Position numbers and translations under genes: made by a program. From Colias croceus (Eukaryota; Arthropoda; Insecta; Lepidoptera; Pieridae): a DNA stretch of 64,000 nucleotides. How positions within the stretch are numbered: position 1 is the stretch's first letter; the number at the start of each line of letters is the position of its first letter. Under the pieces are notes generated by a model. That model made no database searches. It was not told the DNA's origin and saw nothing but the letters and a program-made list of their open reading frames with translations. The stretch lies in contig NC_059545.1 in assembly GCF_905220415.1 (NCBI RefSeq), forward strand, positions 10,612,001 through 10,676,000, read 5' to 3'. Of this stretch, positions 25,887-36,110 are shown piece by piece.

Positions 25887-26108
25887 GCTAGCTTTCCGCC
25901 CGCGGCTTCGCCCGCGTTTTCAAAGAAATACCCAGTTTCGGTTCCCGTGGGATTCCCAGGATAAAACCTATCCTATGTGTTAATCTAAGTTACCCTCTGT
26001 ATGTGTGCTAAATTTCATTGTAATCGATTCAGTAGTATTTGCGTGAAAGAATAACAAACATATATACATACACATACATCCATCATCCATCCATCCATCT
26101 AATATTTA
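25887..26108 (-). mobile_element. Helitron-like element, family B, reverse
   Basis: The plus strand starts GCTAGCTTTCCGCCCGCGGC and ends in CATC repeats with TAATATTTA. It shares the unusual CCAGTTTCGGTTCCCGTGGG variant with 26395-26611, so the two are close relatives. Confidence 0.82.
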
Positions 26109-26180
26109 AGTTCCTAACATTTCTTATTCTGACTTACATTCATAATACAGTACCACAATCTTACTACTCTAAATAAATAA

Positions 26181-26346
26181 TCTTATATATAAAATTCCCG
26201 CGTCACAATGTTAGTTACCATACTCCTCCAAAACGGCTGGACGGATTCTCATGAAATTTTCTGTGCATATCGGGTAAGCCTGAGAATCGACCAAGATCTA
26301 TTTTTCATATTATGTACCACGGGCGAAGCCGGGGCGGACCGCTAGT
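26181..26346 (+). mobile_element. Helitron-like element, family C
   Basis: Starts TCTTATATATAAAATTCCCG, contains CCAAAACGGCTGGACGGATT, and ends ACGGGCGAAGCCGGGGCGGA and CCGCTAGT. The end resembles that of 43397-43584. Confidence 0.82.
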
Positions 26347-26394
26347 AAAATATAATAATTAAAAGGAAAGCAATATTTCTTTTATAATGAAAGA

Positions 26395-26611
26395 AAGCGT
26401 TTTCAAAAAAATACCCAGTTTCGGTTCCCGTGGGAATCCCGGAATAAAGCCTATCCTATGTGTTAATCTAAGTTACCCTCTGTATGTGTGCTAAATTTCA
26501 TTGTAATCGATTCAGTAGTATTTGCGTGAAAGAGTAACTAACTAACATATATACATACACATACATCCATCCTCTCAAACTTTTTCATTTATAATATTAT
26601 TATAAGTAGGA
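26395..26611 (-). mobile_element. Helitron-like element, family B, reverse, 3' end lost
   Basis: Matches 25887-26108 almost base for base through its middle, but lacks the hairpin and CTAG end. Confidence 0.8.
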
Positions 26612-28224
26612 CATCGAAACATTTACGACTACATTTTGCAAAGGAACCCCAGTAGAAGGAATCAGTAACCGACAAATACTTAACAAGATTAAAGGGGTCC
26701 ACTGGACCCCAATCAAGAACCATCCTAGACAAATAAACGGACAGTTTGCTAAAAACGTTAAATACTAATGTTTACTGGCATTTTCTTCCAGAATTTTCCA
26801 TGAATCCGTAGATACATCGCAGTTGTTTGTTGCTTGATTTAATTATGAAAAGGATAAATGGACAGGTAGGATGTTTGTTCGTCAATCAAGCTAAAATGGC
26901 TGGATCGAGTTTCCTGGCTAAACAAGATAATATTTTGTTTATATATTATCATTCAAAGACATAAGTAAAATATGTTCCGCCCTAAATTTTAATTTAAGCT
27001 TAGGAAAAAATCGTACCTACTGTAGTAGGCGTAGCCACTGTCATATTAAATAGTCAAATTATTTTATATTCGTTTATATTTTTATTTATAGAGGGAAATA
27101 AAACAAAAATAAGTTAAACCAACAATGCAGAGTAATGCCCTAATTGTCAAAAAAACAGCAGATAAGCATTTTTTAAGCTTTATCAAAGCACGCACTCAAC
27201 GTGCCTTGCCGTTAGATATACTTTTAATTTCATTTAAGATTTAAAAACTAACCCGCTTAACTTTTAATACTTAAAAAAAAAAATACACGAATACTAAAAA
27301 TTTTATATAGCAAAAATAAAACCTTAGGAATGCTTATTATTGAGAAATAAATAATTCTTGACTGAAAGTTATTTTTAGGAAATGATAACTAAATACTCTT
27401 TCTACAGTAGTGAGTCGATAATAATTCAAATGCTCAATCGTTAGAGTAAATAAATTACGCATCTGAATTCTGATTTGAGGATTTGTATTAAATTTTCAAT
27501 GTCAAAACGTACTTATGTTTTTTTTTAAACTATAAATTTACGAACAAGCCTTTAAAAAATTTAATAACATGTTATATTCTAGCAATTATTATATTTTTTC
27601 ATTTACGTCATCTGTTGCCTATTATGATGAACTTGAAAGATTTTTTATTTTTCTTCCTTATTACACACAAACTAATGAACTAATTCGACTTAAATTTTTA
27701 TTAGGAGTTAGATAACCATAGATACAGTACAACAATTTTTTTTTATCTCACACAACTGAAGTCATAGAGTAAAGATTTTACAAAAAAAAAACGTTTTGCT
27801 TTTCAACAAATTGTTAAACAGCTCAAAGTCGAATCGAAAAAGTAATCGAAAACTCATAGTACCGAAAGAGTGGTCACGTTTTCGGATATTTGCGAAGACA
27901 AAGACATAAAAAGAGAGATAAAAGGGCAATGTTTTGTCAGTTAGTTCTTAATGGAGCAGGGGCGGATAACATGTGGCACGCGGGAAAAACTATACCCTGT
28001 GTAATTAAATCTAGATTTTGGCTTCTGTGCTGATCAGTCGGTTGAAATCCTGTGTTAGACCTTTTTTTAGATAAGCTGAGTTGTTGCTTCGTACAATGTA
28101 TTATATAGAACGAGTCTATACTTATACGTTAATATACACAATTTATATAATTGTACAAAAGTGTTTACACAGGCTGTAGTCTAACAAATAATGTGATATT
28201 GAAAATTAAAATTAAGTGAATTCC
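26612..28224. other. AT-rich non-coding stretch
   Basis: No gene recognised; several poly-A and poly-T tracts. Confidence 0.5.
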
Positions 28225-28345
28225 CATGTCTCCTAGTGGGGTAAGGGGCAGATGCATTATACATCTGTTTCCCTGATCGATTATCTTTAGGGACATGTAG
28301 GTGATCAGCCTTCTGCGTCCTACCAGACCGAGACTTTTTTTTAAC
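28225..28345 (-). mobile_element. SINE body fragment, reverse
   Basis: Shares GGGTAAGGGGCAGATGCATT, CTGATCGATT, and GTAGGTGATCAGCCTTCTG with 50212-50345. Here the tRNA-like head is missing and the copy ends at CCGAGAC followed by a T-run. Confidence 0.7.
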
Positions 28346-28365
28346 TAAGAGAAAATATATGTTAG

Positions 28366-28534
28366 TCTAGCTTTCCACCCGTGGCTTCGCCTCCGTTTTC
28401 ACAGAAAAACCCGCATAGTTCCCGTTGGATTTCCGGGATAAAACCTATCCTATGTGTTAATCCAAGTTACCCTCTATATGTGTGCTAAATTTCATTGTAA
28501 TCGGTTCAGTAGTATAAATTGCGTGAAAGAGTAA

Positions 28535-28566
<32 letters not shown>

Positions 28567-28600
28567 TCCTCACAAACTTTCGCATTTATATATATGTTAG
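28366..28600 (-). mobile_element. Helitron-like element, family B, reverse, with (CA)n
   Basis: Plus strand starts TCTAGCTTTCCACCCGTGGC. It carries GGGATAAAACCTATCCTATG and an expanded CA microsatellite (about 28538-28565) where other copies have mixed CATA repeats. Confidence 0.82.
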
Positions 28601-29031
28601 AAATGTTTTAAATAAATACGATATGCTTTGTATACTTGTTTTATTTTAAAAGCTTTTTTTACTTTACTTTAAAAAGTATCCATTATTTTTGCACATACCA
28701 AAGGTTATCTACCACTAGACAAGATAGCCGATGGATTTATAGGCATTTAAGTTTTCAAGTAAATTCCTTGTGATGACTCAGCGCATTTGTTGTAAAAACG
28801 AAAAAAGTTGAATTGCGAAACTTTACTTACATTGATTTATAAACGTATATGATCGAGATTTTAAATATTATAGAAAATAAACTTTTCTTGTACACTATGA
28901 CTAAGATGTGAAATTAATAATATATAAAAAATAATTCAGTACCTGAAATTGAATACTAAAAAAATGACATACCTATTTAAATCGATAATCAATTTTATTA
29001 TTTTATATACAATAATCAAATAATATTTTTA
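28601..29031. other. AT-rich non-coding stretch
   Basis: Nothing recognised before the LTR retrotransposon. Confidence 0.5.
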
Positions 29032-29035
29032 TACA

Positions 29036-29263
29036 TATAATGATAATAATATTGGGAAATGAATTAAAGACAGTTGCGTTTTTTTTCGTTGTAATAAAAA
29101 AACAACATTTAAAGCCTTTAATCCATAAAAAAAAATTGACAATCAGAGAAATCAGAAAATACAGAGAATACAGAGCCTCAATGTCACTTTAAATGTCAAA
29201 CACACACGTCACAACACACAACAGATAATAAATAGCACAGAAAAAACAAATGTATTCTTTACA
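29036..29263 (-). repeat. 3' LTR of the Gypsy element
   Basis: 228 bp, identical by eye to the LTR at 33649-33876, including homopolymer lengths (8 T, 7 A and 9 A runs). Followed on the plus strand by the complement of the polypurine tract. Confidence 0.96.
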
Positions 29264-29279
29264 TCTCCCCCCTTTGGAG
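29264..29279 (-). other. Polypurine tract
   Basis: CTCCAAAGGGGGGAGA on the minus strand, abutting the 3' LTR. This is the usual site for plus-strand DNA priming in LTR elements. Confidence 0.88.
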
Positions 29280-29303
29280 AGAACAATCAAAATGATTGTT
29301 CGA

Positions 29304-32300
29304 TTAGGAGCTAGCCATTACTGGAGATAATTTTGTAACATGGTAGAAGTTTGACTCCGTCTTCTTATGTCCAACATCAACTTCATAGATTGAATTTGAA
29401 ATTTTTCTTAGGATTTTGTATGGTCCAATCCTTAATTCATCCATTTTTTTCCTATTCAGCCGGTTTCCGTTTTCTACATATACACTATCACCCACTTCAA
29501 ATTTATATTCTTCTCTATGTAGATCATATATTTTTTTATTATAGTTGTGAGATTTTATTGAATTTTCAAATGCTATTTTCCTGTCTCTTTTGAGATCTTC
29601 TACTGTTCCTCTTGATTTCAATTCTGGTGGTAAAATATCCATTTTCTCTCCTTCCAAAAGATATTTTGGTGTGAACTTAGTAACTGTATGCTCTGTTTCA
29701 TTATATTTTTCTACACATTTTTGTGCAATAGTCGTCCATGCAGTCTTCTTGTCCCCTTCGTTTATTTTACACCTTATCCTATTTATTAAAGTTTGGTTTA
29801 ACCTTTCATTAAGTCCATTTGAAAATGGTGCGTCCACAGCAGTGAATACCATTGTTATGTTTTTCTTTTTCAGGAAGTCTTTAAATTCTTTGGAATTTAT
29901 GCCAGGATATTGGTCTGTTAATACCATACCAATTTGATTGCTTTGTGTCACATTTTTTATCAACTTGATGAAATCATTGGAGTTTTGATTTCTTGATGTC
30001 AAAATATAAGCATATCGTGTAAAATGATCAACCAGGAGATGTAGGTATTTTTTTGTGGACCTTGATCCTCCGAAACCTCCAATGGTATCGATTGACATAA
30101 TTTCAAATGGGTGTGTTGCTGGGCCTAAGTGGGACATTAACCCAAATTTTGTCTTCCTTCTTGATTTGTTTTTTATACAAATGTCACATTGTTCACAAAT
30201 TTTCTTAATGTTTGCGATGATATTCTTTGCTGTATAGAAAGGGGTTATTTTATTTATCATTTGGGTTATCCCAATGTGGCAGTAAGTATTGTGGACATCT
30301 CTAATTAATGTTTTGCTAAATGCTTCTGATAGTATAATTTTTTTCCTGTTTTTATTCTTTTTGTAATAAATGTTATTCTCTAGTATAAATTTTGATTTTT
30401 CATCTTGTAGATTTAGATTTGTGTCTTGGTCCTGTTTTATATCTTTTATGTTTATTAAGTTAACAACTTTTAAAAAATCTTCTGTATTGTCATTAGTTTC
30501 TAAGACTGGATTTCTGCTTAAACAGTCAGCTTCTTGATTTGACAGTCCCGGGTTATATTTTATCTTAAAATTGTATTGGGATAAATAATATGTCAAATCA
30601 CCCAGCTCCTCATCAGTCCTAGACTTGATGTTCATATTTTCTAATGGTTTATGATCTGAATATACTACAAATTCTTTATTCATAAGCCAGTGCTGCCAGT
30701 ATTTTACAGCTTCCTTTATTGCTAAGCATTCCAAAAATATAGCCTTCTTTTTCTTTTGCGTCTCTGTCAATTTTTTTGAAAAGTAAGCTACAGGTTTATT
30801 TATTCCGTTTTCATCTTCCTGTTTTAACACAGCTCCCACTCCTTTAATACTAGCATCAGTGTAAATTTTTATTGGTTGTTCTGGGTCAAATATTTTTAGA
30901 ATTGGTTTTGAGCATAGTAATTCTTTTATTTTATCAAATGATTCCTGGCAATCTTTGGTCCATAGAAATTTTACATCTTTCCGTAGTAAATTGTGTAATG
31001 GATCCAGAATAATTGCATTATGTGGCACAAATTTATGATAAAAGTTTACTTTTCCAAGGAACTGGCGTATATTTTTTCTTGTTTCTGGAATGGGGAAGTT
31101 CCTGACAGCTGTTAAATAATCTTTGAGAGGTCTAACTGAATTCTTTTCTATTATGTGTCCCAAATATTTGGCATGATTGTTTGCAAAAGTGCATTTCGAG
31201 AATTTCAGTCTAAATCCTTCCGTTTGTATTGCCTCCAGCAGTTTTGATATATGTGTTATGTGGTCACTGAAATTTTTTGAAAAAATTAAAATATCATCGA
31301 TAAAATTTACTGCAAAATCTGATAGTTTGTATTTTCTTATTATGTTTGTCAATATTCTTTGGAAAATCGCCGGAGCTGTCTTTAAACCAAATGGGAGACA
31401 TGTCCACTGGAAATGGCCTTCTTGCGTGACAAATGCCGTCTTATATCTGTCTTGAACCTTCAAAGGAATGGACCAAAACGCTGAATTTATATCAAAAGTA
31501 GAATAAAACTCACAGTTTACAGTCTTCACCATCAAGTCTTCAATCAAAGGAAAAGGCTGTGATTGAGGGATAACAATTTTATTCAATTCCCGGAAATCTA
31601 TACACAGTCTCGATCTTTTCCCATCTTCTTTTTTATATGCCAGGGTCACCGGAGCAGCAAAAGGGCTATATGATTCCTCGATTAAATTGTTTTTCAATAG
31701 TTTTGATATTTGATTTTCAATTTCTTTTCTATCTTCCATTGAGCATCTGTATGGGCGCTTGTAGCAATATTTATCTACTGTCAAGTCAATCTGAGCTTCA
31801 TAATCTCGTACAGTACCAACGTCGTATTTGTCCTTGGCAAAGACTGATTTGTATTTCTCTATAAGTTTATCAATTTCAGTTTGTTTACATAAGTCGAGGT
31901 GGTTTACTGAAATTTCAAATTCACTGAAGTTTATATGTTCATTGAAATTAATTTCGCATCTGTTTTTATGGTTCATGTTTTTTTTTGGTACCTCAGAGCA
32001 TAGAGAAATATCTTGTTGGTTTTTGTCACCTAGTACATCAGGAATTTCGTCATTCATTGAATTGAAAATATCCATTAGGGAGCCTTCATTTTTGTTATTC
32101 TCTTTATTTTGAACATTATTCTCGTTTTTTTTTTCAAAATTACGTTGTATGATATTCAATTTTTCATCTTGGAGTAATTTAAATTTTTTTATACAATCCA
32201 AACCAATGAGAAAATCATAGTGAAAATTTTCATTATCTATAACAAAAACATTCATTTTACTTTCAATATTATATATTTTTATTTTTAGTGTTACCATACC

Positions 32301-32492
32301 TTTTGTTTTCTTCTCACCATTAATAGTTTTCAAGTTTGCAGTTTGCTTATAAAGTATGTCTTCTTCTTTTTCATGTATTTTCAATAATTTTGCATTAATT
32401 AAAGATACATTTGAACCAGAATCATAAATTGCGGTAACTTTTAAAGTATCATTTAATAACAACTTTACTTTTATTAATGGTGGTATTTCTAG
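29304..32492 (-). CDS. pol: Gypsy pol: protease, reverse transcriptase, RNase H, integrase
   Basis: The polyprotein copies element RNA into DNA and integrates it. Numbering from the TTG codon at 32462 (1052 residues), the domains are: aspartic protease with Asp14-Ser-Gly; reverse transcriptase with Asp324 and a Phe-Ile-Asp-Asp box at 387-390 in place of the common Tyr-x-Asp-Asp; RNase H with Asp536, Glu578, Asp603 and Asp646; integrase zinc finger with His724, His729, Cys756 and Cys759; integrase core Asp792, Asp850 and Glu886, with 35 residues between the last two; and a Gly-Pro-Tyr module near 1013-1015. All catalytic residues are present. The frame has no ATG at its start: it stays open upstream through 32492 into the gag end, one base back from the gag frame. 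It is therefore expected only as a Gag-Pol fusion made by -1 frameshifting. The protease begins about 20 codons after the shift point. Confidence 0.97.
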   Translation of the reverse strand, partial: LEIPPLIKVKLLLNDTLKVTAIYDSGSNVSLINAKLLKIHEKEEDILYKQTANLKTINGEKKTKGMVTLKIKIYNIESKMNVFVIDNENFHYDFLIGLDCIKKFKLLQDEKLNIIQRNFEKKNENNVQNKENNKNEGSLMDIFNSMNDEIPDVLGDKNQQDISLCSEVPKKNMNHKNRCEINFNEHINFSEFEISVNHLDLCKQTEIDKLIEKYKSVFAKDKYDVGTVRDYEAQIDLTVDKYCYKRPYRCSMEDRKEIENQISKLLKNNLIEESYSPFAAPVTLAYKKEDGKRSRLCIDFRELNKIVIPQSQPFPLIEDLMVKTVNCEFYSTFDINSAFWSIPLKVQDRYKTAFVTQEGHFQWTCLPFGLKTAPAIFQRILTNIIRKYKLSDFAVNFIDDILIFSKNFSDHITHISKLLEAIQTEGFRLKFSKCTFANNHAKYLGHIIEKNSVRPLKDYLTAVRNFPIPETRKNIRQFLGKVNFYHKFVPHNAIILDPLHNLLRKDVKFLWTKDCQESFDKIKELLCSKPILKIFDPEQPIKIYTDASIKGVGAVLKQEDENGINKPVAYFSKKLTETQKKKKAIFLECLAIKEAVKYWQHWLMNKEFVVYSDHKPLENMNIKSRTDEELGDLTYYLSQYNFKIKYNPGLSNQEADCLSRNPVLETNDNTEDFLKVVNLINIKDIKQDQDTNLNLQDEKSKFILENNIYYKKNKNRKKIILSEAFSKTLIRDVHNTYCHIGITQMINKITPFYTAKNIIANIKKICEQCDICIKNKSRRKTKFGLMSHLGPATHPFEIMSIDTIGGFGGSRSTKKYLHLLVDHFTRYAYILTSRNQNSNDFIKLIKNVTQSNQIGMVLTDQYPGINSKEFKDFLKKKNITMVFTAVDAPFSNGLNERLNQTLINRIRCKINEGDKKTAWTTIAQKCVEKYNETEHTVTKFTPKYLLEGEKMDILPPELKSRGTVEDLKRDRKIAFENSIKSHNYNKKIYDLHREEYKFEVGDSVYVENGNRLNRKKMDELRIGPYKILRKISNSIYEVDVGHKKTESNFYHVTKLSPVMASS

Positions 32493-33616
32493 TTTTTTGG
32501 ATTCTCCTTATTAAGTTCAATTTCTAATTCCGAGTTATTTACACTTTTCACCATTGCCTTTTGGTTTTTAACATTGAACCAGCAGGTTTCCTCGGGGTGA
32601 AAACGTTTCACTTTTTTCTCAGTAGCACAAATTTGGCAGGGTTTCTTTTCTTCATATTTTTTTGTTTTTATGTCAGAGTATGTGTGGTATTTTTTTTCAT
32701 ATTTGTTCCTCGCAACAAGATGTTCTAATTTCCCTATCTCGTTGTAGAGGTCTTCGGTTTCTTGTAATGTCTCTCGGTCAATTTTATCACTAAGGCTATT
32801 AGGCAGGCCTGCGGCTATAAGGTCTATAAGAGTACCAGTATCAATCGTCTTCCTCACCTCTAATAACAATTTTTCTTTTTTTAATGCGTACTCAAGCAAT
32901 GAACCTGTTTGGTATTTAAATCCAAGAGCATATCTGATTGGCGACCAACCTTTGTTTCCAAATGTTTCACAAAAGTTTTTTTCCCATTTAATCCACTCTG
33001 ATTCTATTGTTAATTTTATTAACATACAACTGTACCAATTCACACTAGGATATTCTAAAAACTGTTTTAAAATTTCAATTTTTTTTCTGTCTTCATTAAT
33101 ATGAAAGCGTTCACATTCTTTGTTGAAATCCTTAATCCATTGGTAAGCATTTGTATTTCTACCAGTGAATTTTTCAATCACAAAATCCTTTGCAATTTTC
33201 CCCAAGTTTTGAGTTTCAGATTTTTTTTGCTTTTCTTCAAGTAATTTCTCTAATAATTTCTCTAATGTTTCATTTGAGCTTCTAGTGAAAGATTCTTGAT
33301 CATTTATGTTTTCCTTAATCTCTTCAAGATAAAAATCATTAAACTGTATATTTTGTTCTTCATCTAAATAAGTCTTTGATATTTCCTCAGTTAAAGTTAT
33401 CCATATTTTCCTTGTCTGATGTCTTTTATTCAATGTTTTTCTTATCTTGGCATAGTTTGATGTATTTGTTATAACTTTATGTAAACTTGCATTTTGATAG
33501 TCGGCCGGTATGGCAAAAGTTTTACCATCAGGTGTTCCTATTGAGGTTATGCAAATCACGTTCGATTTTCCATCTGGTGCTGTTTTCACACAAAAATCAA
33601 ATCTTAACTTCTCCAT
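32489..33616 (-). CDS. gag: Gypsy gag, 375 aa
   Basis: Structural protein expected to form the particle that carries element RNA. The ATG at 33616 lies only about 30 bases after the 5' LTR, a very short leader. A charged, lysine- and glutamate-rich region (about 100-145) precedes the capsid-like part. Near the C terminus Cys327-x2-Cys330-x9-His340-x4-Cys345 is a zinc-knuckle-like motif; the spacing differs from the retroviral Cys-x2-Cys-x4-His-x4-Cys. The reading frame ends in TAG directly after an A AAA AAC slip site. The frame is intact. Assignment as gag rests on its position, length and the metal-binding motif rather than on close sequence recognition. Confidence 0.92.
   Translation of the reverse strand: MEKLRFDFCVKTAPDGKSNVICITSIGTPDGKTFAIPADYQNASLHKVITNTSNYAKIRKTLNKRHQTRKIWITLTEEISKTYLDEEQNIQFNDFYLEEIKENINDQESFTRSSNETLEKLLEKLLEEKQKKSETQNLGKIAKDFVIEKFTGRNTNAYQWIKDFNKECERFHINEDRKKIEILKQFLEYPSVNWYSCMLIKLTIESEWIKWEKNFCETFGNKGWSPIRYALGFKYQTGSLLEYALKKEKLLLEVRKTIDTGTLIDLIAAGLPNSLSDKIDRETLQETEDLYNEIGKLEHLVARNKYEKKYHTYSDIKTKKYEEKKPCQICATEKKVKRFHPEETCWFNVKNQKAMVKSVNNSELEIELNKENPKN
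32492..32498 (-). other. -1 ribosomal frameshift site A AAA AAC
   Basis: In the gag frame the last two sense codons read AAA AAC, preceded by A, and the TAG stop follows directly. X-XXY-YYZ heptamers of this kind promote -1 slippage. The pol frame is exactly the -1 frame and is open from this point, and no ATG is available to start pol alone. A downstream RNA structure was not demonstrated. Confidence 0.88.
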
Positions 33617-33637
33617 ACTTCGTGAAATATTTGCAGA

Positions 33638-33649
33638 AAATGTTGTTTT
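33638..33649 (-). other. Putative self-priming primer-binding site
   Basis: Coding-strand bases at the LTR border read AAAACAACATTT. The exact complement, AAATGTTGTTTT, lies in the LTR at 33712-33723. No TGG-starting tRNA-type site follows the LTR. In Tf1 and sushi-type elements the first bases of the RNA fold onto such a site and prime reverse transcription. If this element works that way, transcription would start near 33723. Confidence 0.6.
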
Positions 33650-33876
33650 ATAATGATAATAATATTGGGAAATGAATTAAAGACAGTTGCGTTTTTTTTC
33701 GTTGTAATAAAAAAACAACATTTAAAGCCTTTAATCCATAAAAAAAAATTGACAATCAGAGAAATCAGAAAATACAGAGAATACAGAGCCTCAATGTCAC
33801 TTTAAATGTCAAACACACACGTCACAACACACAACAGATAATAAATAGCACAGAAAAAACAAATGTATTCTTTACA
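33649..33876 (-). repeat. 5' LTR of the Gypsy element
   Basis: 228 bp, identical to the 3' LTR. It should hold the element promoter. No clear TATA box was seen upstream of the predicted start near 33723. Confidence 0.96.
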
Positions 33877-33880
33877 TACA

Positions 33881-35919
33881 CAATAATAAAGTAATCTAAG
33901 TAATTAGTTTATTGATATAACGAAATAAGCAGGATTTTTCTATTCATGAAAGACGCCATTATAAAATGGTATTTATTTGCTCTACAAAGAGAGATATTTT
34001 ACAAATAGAGAATGAACTTCACTAATTCCTTCTTATTACCCAGACATTTACATCCTGTGCAAAACTAAGCGAAGCTATTTCTCGTTAACAGAAAGTGCAA
34101 CGCAATTTATACGACACTAACATAAAAAATGCAATTTTACATTCCCAAATGAATTACATTACTTCTTACAATACAACCAGTCCCATTCGTAATTCCTTCA
34201 AATAAATCAAGCCTGATTTGATCTCCATTCACAGTTTACGAGTTTTTAGTGTTAAAACTCTGTTCTTTATGGTCGCGCATGAGATTTATTTTATAGTGGA
34301 AAGGTTGTCGATCAATTGTTTCTTTTTTATTTCGTGCCTACGGATTACGAGGCGTTTAAAAAATTAAATAGGTGTGTAATAAAATCATAATTGAAAAGTT
34401 TTTATAGAGTAAAAAATATTTGGTATAGGATTTACGAATCTTGGCAATGGGCATGAATAAAGTATTATCGTTATTTTGTATGTAGGCTTTACTTCTCCGC
34501 TTAATTTAGTTTTAGTTCTTAGTGCATTGTGAGCGAAAAAAGCTATGGAAAAAAGTTATTTTTATATGAATTGAACAACAGGTTAGATTTATTGATATAT
34601 TTATTTATTTAGTCTTACTGTTATTGATAAATTATAACAATAGATTTTGATTGTCTTTTGCTAGGCAAAATAAAAAGGTAACATTTTTATAATTTTATAA
34701 ATACGTATTACATATATGTTTAGAAAACCTAATAAATAATGTAAGCTCTTTTTTCGGTATTTTATACAGGTAAATTGATAGTTAATACCAAGAAGGAAGT
34801 ACCTATTCAAAACTGATAAACCATTGAACATACATTGCTATAGTTCAAATATCTCAAAATCGTCCGGACATTAATAAAATTAAAAAGTTGATATATATTT
34901 ATGATAATAGACAAACCCGGGCCACAAATCATAGCGTGGGCGCAGTCGCATTGTTATTGACTATAATTCGTCGAGATAAAAAATAAATTAGACTTATCTT
35001 GTGATACAATTAAGTTTGGGGTCATGTTTGATAATTGTATTTTTAACTGACTTTCTCGATAAGGTTACTATTTTAAGGAAAGTTCTAGAGAGTATAAAAA
35101 AGTCAAGCCTATCGCGTTAGGTATTGACTGGTGAAAAAACTAATAACTTGGTTGTAGAATATTTTGCATTGAGTTTAATGGTGATTATTTTTTTTAATTT
35201 TTAATTATTGATTTCATTAGGTATTATCGTACGTCGATTTATTTTTGTCTTTCTTTAAGAAAAAACTATTGGGTACTTTTGAATAGTTTTTTAATGTACC
35301 TATTAACATTATACTTTCTCTTGCTGAAACATCTTGTACGTAAATAGATATCTACTTGTTAAAATTTGTACCCCGTTACCAAAACGGCTTAATCAACATT
35401 GATGAAACTTTCACATTACGAATCTCGCAGTTCAAGTACAAGCCAATATTAATTAAATCTTGTGTGGGTGCAAACACGCCAAAATGGATGTTCCGTAGGT
35501 GTTACCTTAAAAAGAAGTGCTGATATAAAGTCAAACATTTGATATTAAGACAGTTAGATACTTTGTGTAAAGGAAACGGTGTAAATGTTTTTAGCCGACT
35601 GTGACAGAAGATAGTTATGTTGTTTTGGGTTCTTTTTTGGCACGTTTTCGAGTACTTACTCGTAGGTAAGGTATGTAAATCGTCGAGTAAAGGACGATTT
35701 AAGTACGAATATTGTACCTAACACAATATTTTATCTGTAATAATGGATGGAGCGAATTATAGTAATAAGAAAGTAGGAGAGTATAGTATAATAAAGATTT
35801 ATTATTTTTGAACCATAAGATTTTATAGCATTATATCATATATGGCTCAAACTTGTATTATACATAGATATTTTTTATTCAATAACGTATAAAGTCTTGA
35901 CTAGGTACCTATACGGATT
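33881..35919. other. AT-rich non-coding stretch
   Basis: No exon or named repeat recognised. Confidence 0.5.
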
Positions 35920-36110
35920 GTTTGGGCCCGGCGACGGGCTGCCGCTGATGGGGTCACGGATGAATTCTACACATACCCGTGGCCCTGTCGTTGTTGCGGC
36001 TTGACGGAACACAGTGGGGTTTTGGTTGGTAGGAATCCGACATAACCCACGGCCTTTTCCCCGGAGACCGTGGGTATCTATGCTAGATTTCCCCATTAAA
36101 AAAAAAAAAA
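35920..36110 (+). mobile_element. 5'-truncated LINE fragment with poly(A)
   Basis: A GC-rich block (CCCGGCGACGGGCTGCCGCT, later AGGAATCCGACATAACCCAC) ends in TTTCCCCATT and an A-run. A second copy lies in reverse at 47345-47503. Ends with poly(A) on the sense side fit non-LTR retrotransposition. An antisense open frame here is a by-product of GC content. Confidence 0.72.

Larger units (their letters stand above)
29036..33876 (-). mobile_element. Complete Ty3/Gypsy LTR retrotransposon, 4841 bp
   Basis: Two directly repeated 228-bp LTRs enclose gag and pol in order on the minus strand. TACA flanks both sides (29032-29035 and 33877-33880), a 4-bp target duplication. Read on the coding strand the LTR starts TGTAAAG and ends ATTATA. 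A purine-rich tract (CTCCAAAGGGGGGAGA) lies immediately before the 3' LTR. The order protease, RT, RNase H, integrase defines Ty3/Gypsy. There is no env frame between pol and the 3' LTR (only about 40 bp remain) and no chromodomain after the integrase. Both frames are open throughout and the LTRs do not differ, so the insertion is recent and could still be mobile. The clade within Ty3/Gypsy was not assigned. Confidence 0.97.

Noticed and set aside
28538..28565. CRISPR-like or functional array
   Set aside because: It is a plain CA microsatellite within a Helitron copy.
29264..29303. An env gene for the Gypsy element
   Set aside because: Only about 40 bp lie between the pol stop and the LTR, so there is no room.
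29351..32112. Plus-strand open frames opposite Gypsy pol
   Set aside because: Antisense shadows of pol with no independent motif.
29032..33882. Alternative 6-bp target duplication TATGTA and shorter LTRs
   Set aside because: The shared bases at both LTR copies and the polypurine tract position favour 228-bp LTRs with the 4-bp TACA duplication.
35875..36096. 73-codon minus-strand frame
   Set aside because: It lies inside a LINE fragment and on the opposite strand to its poly(A).
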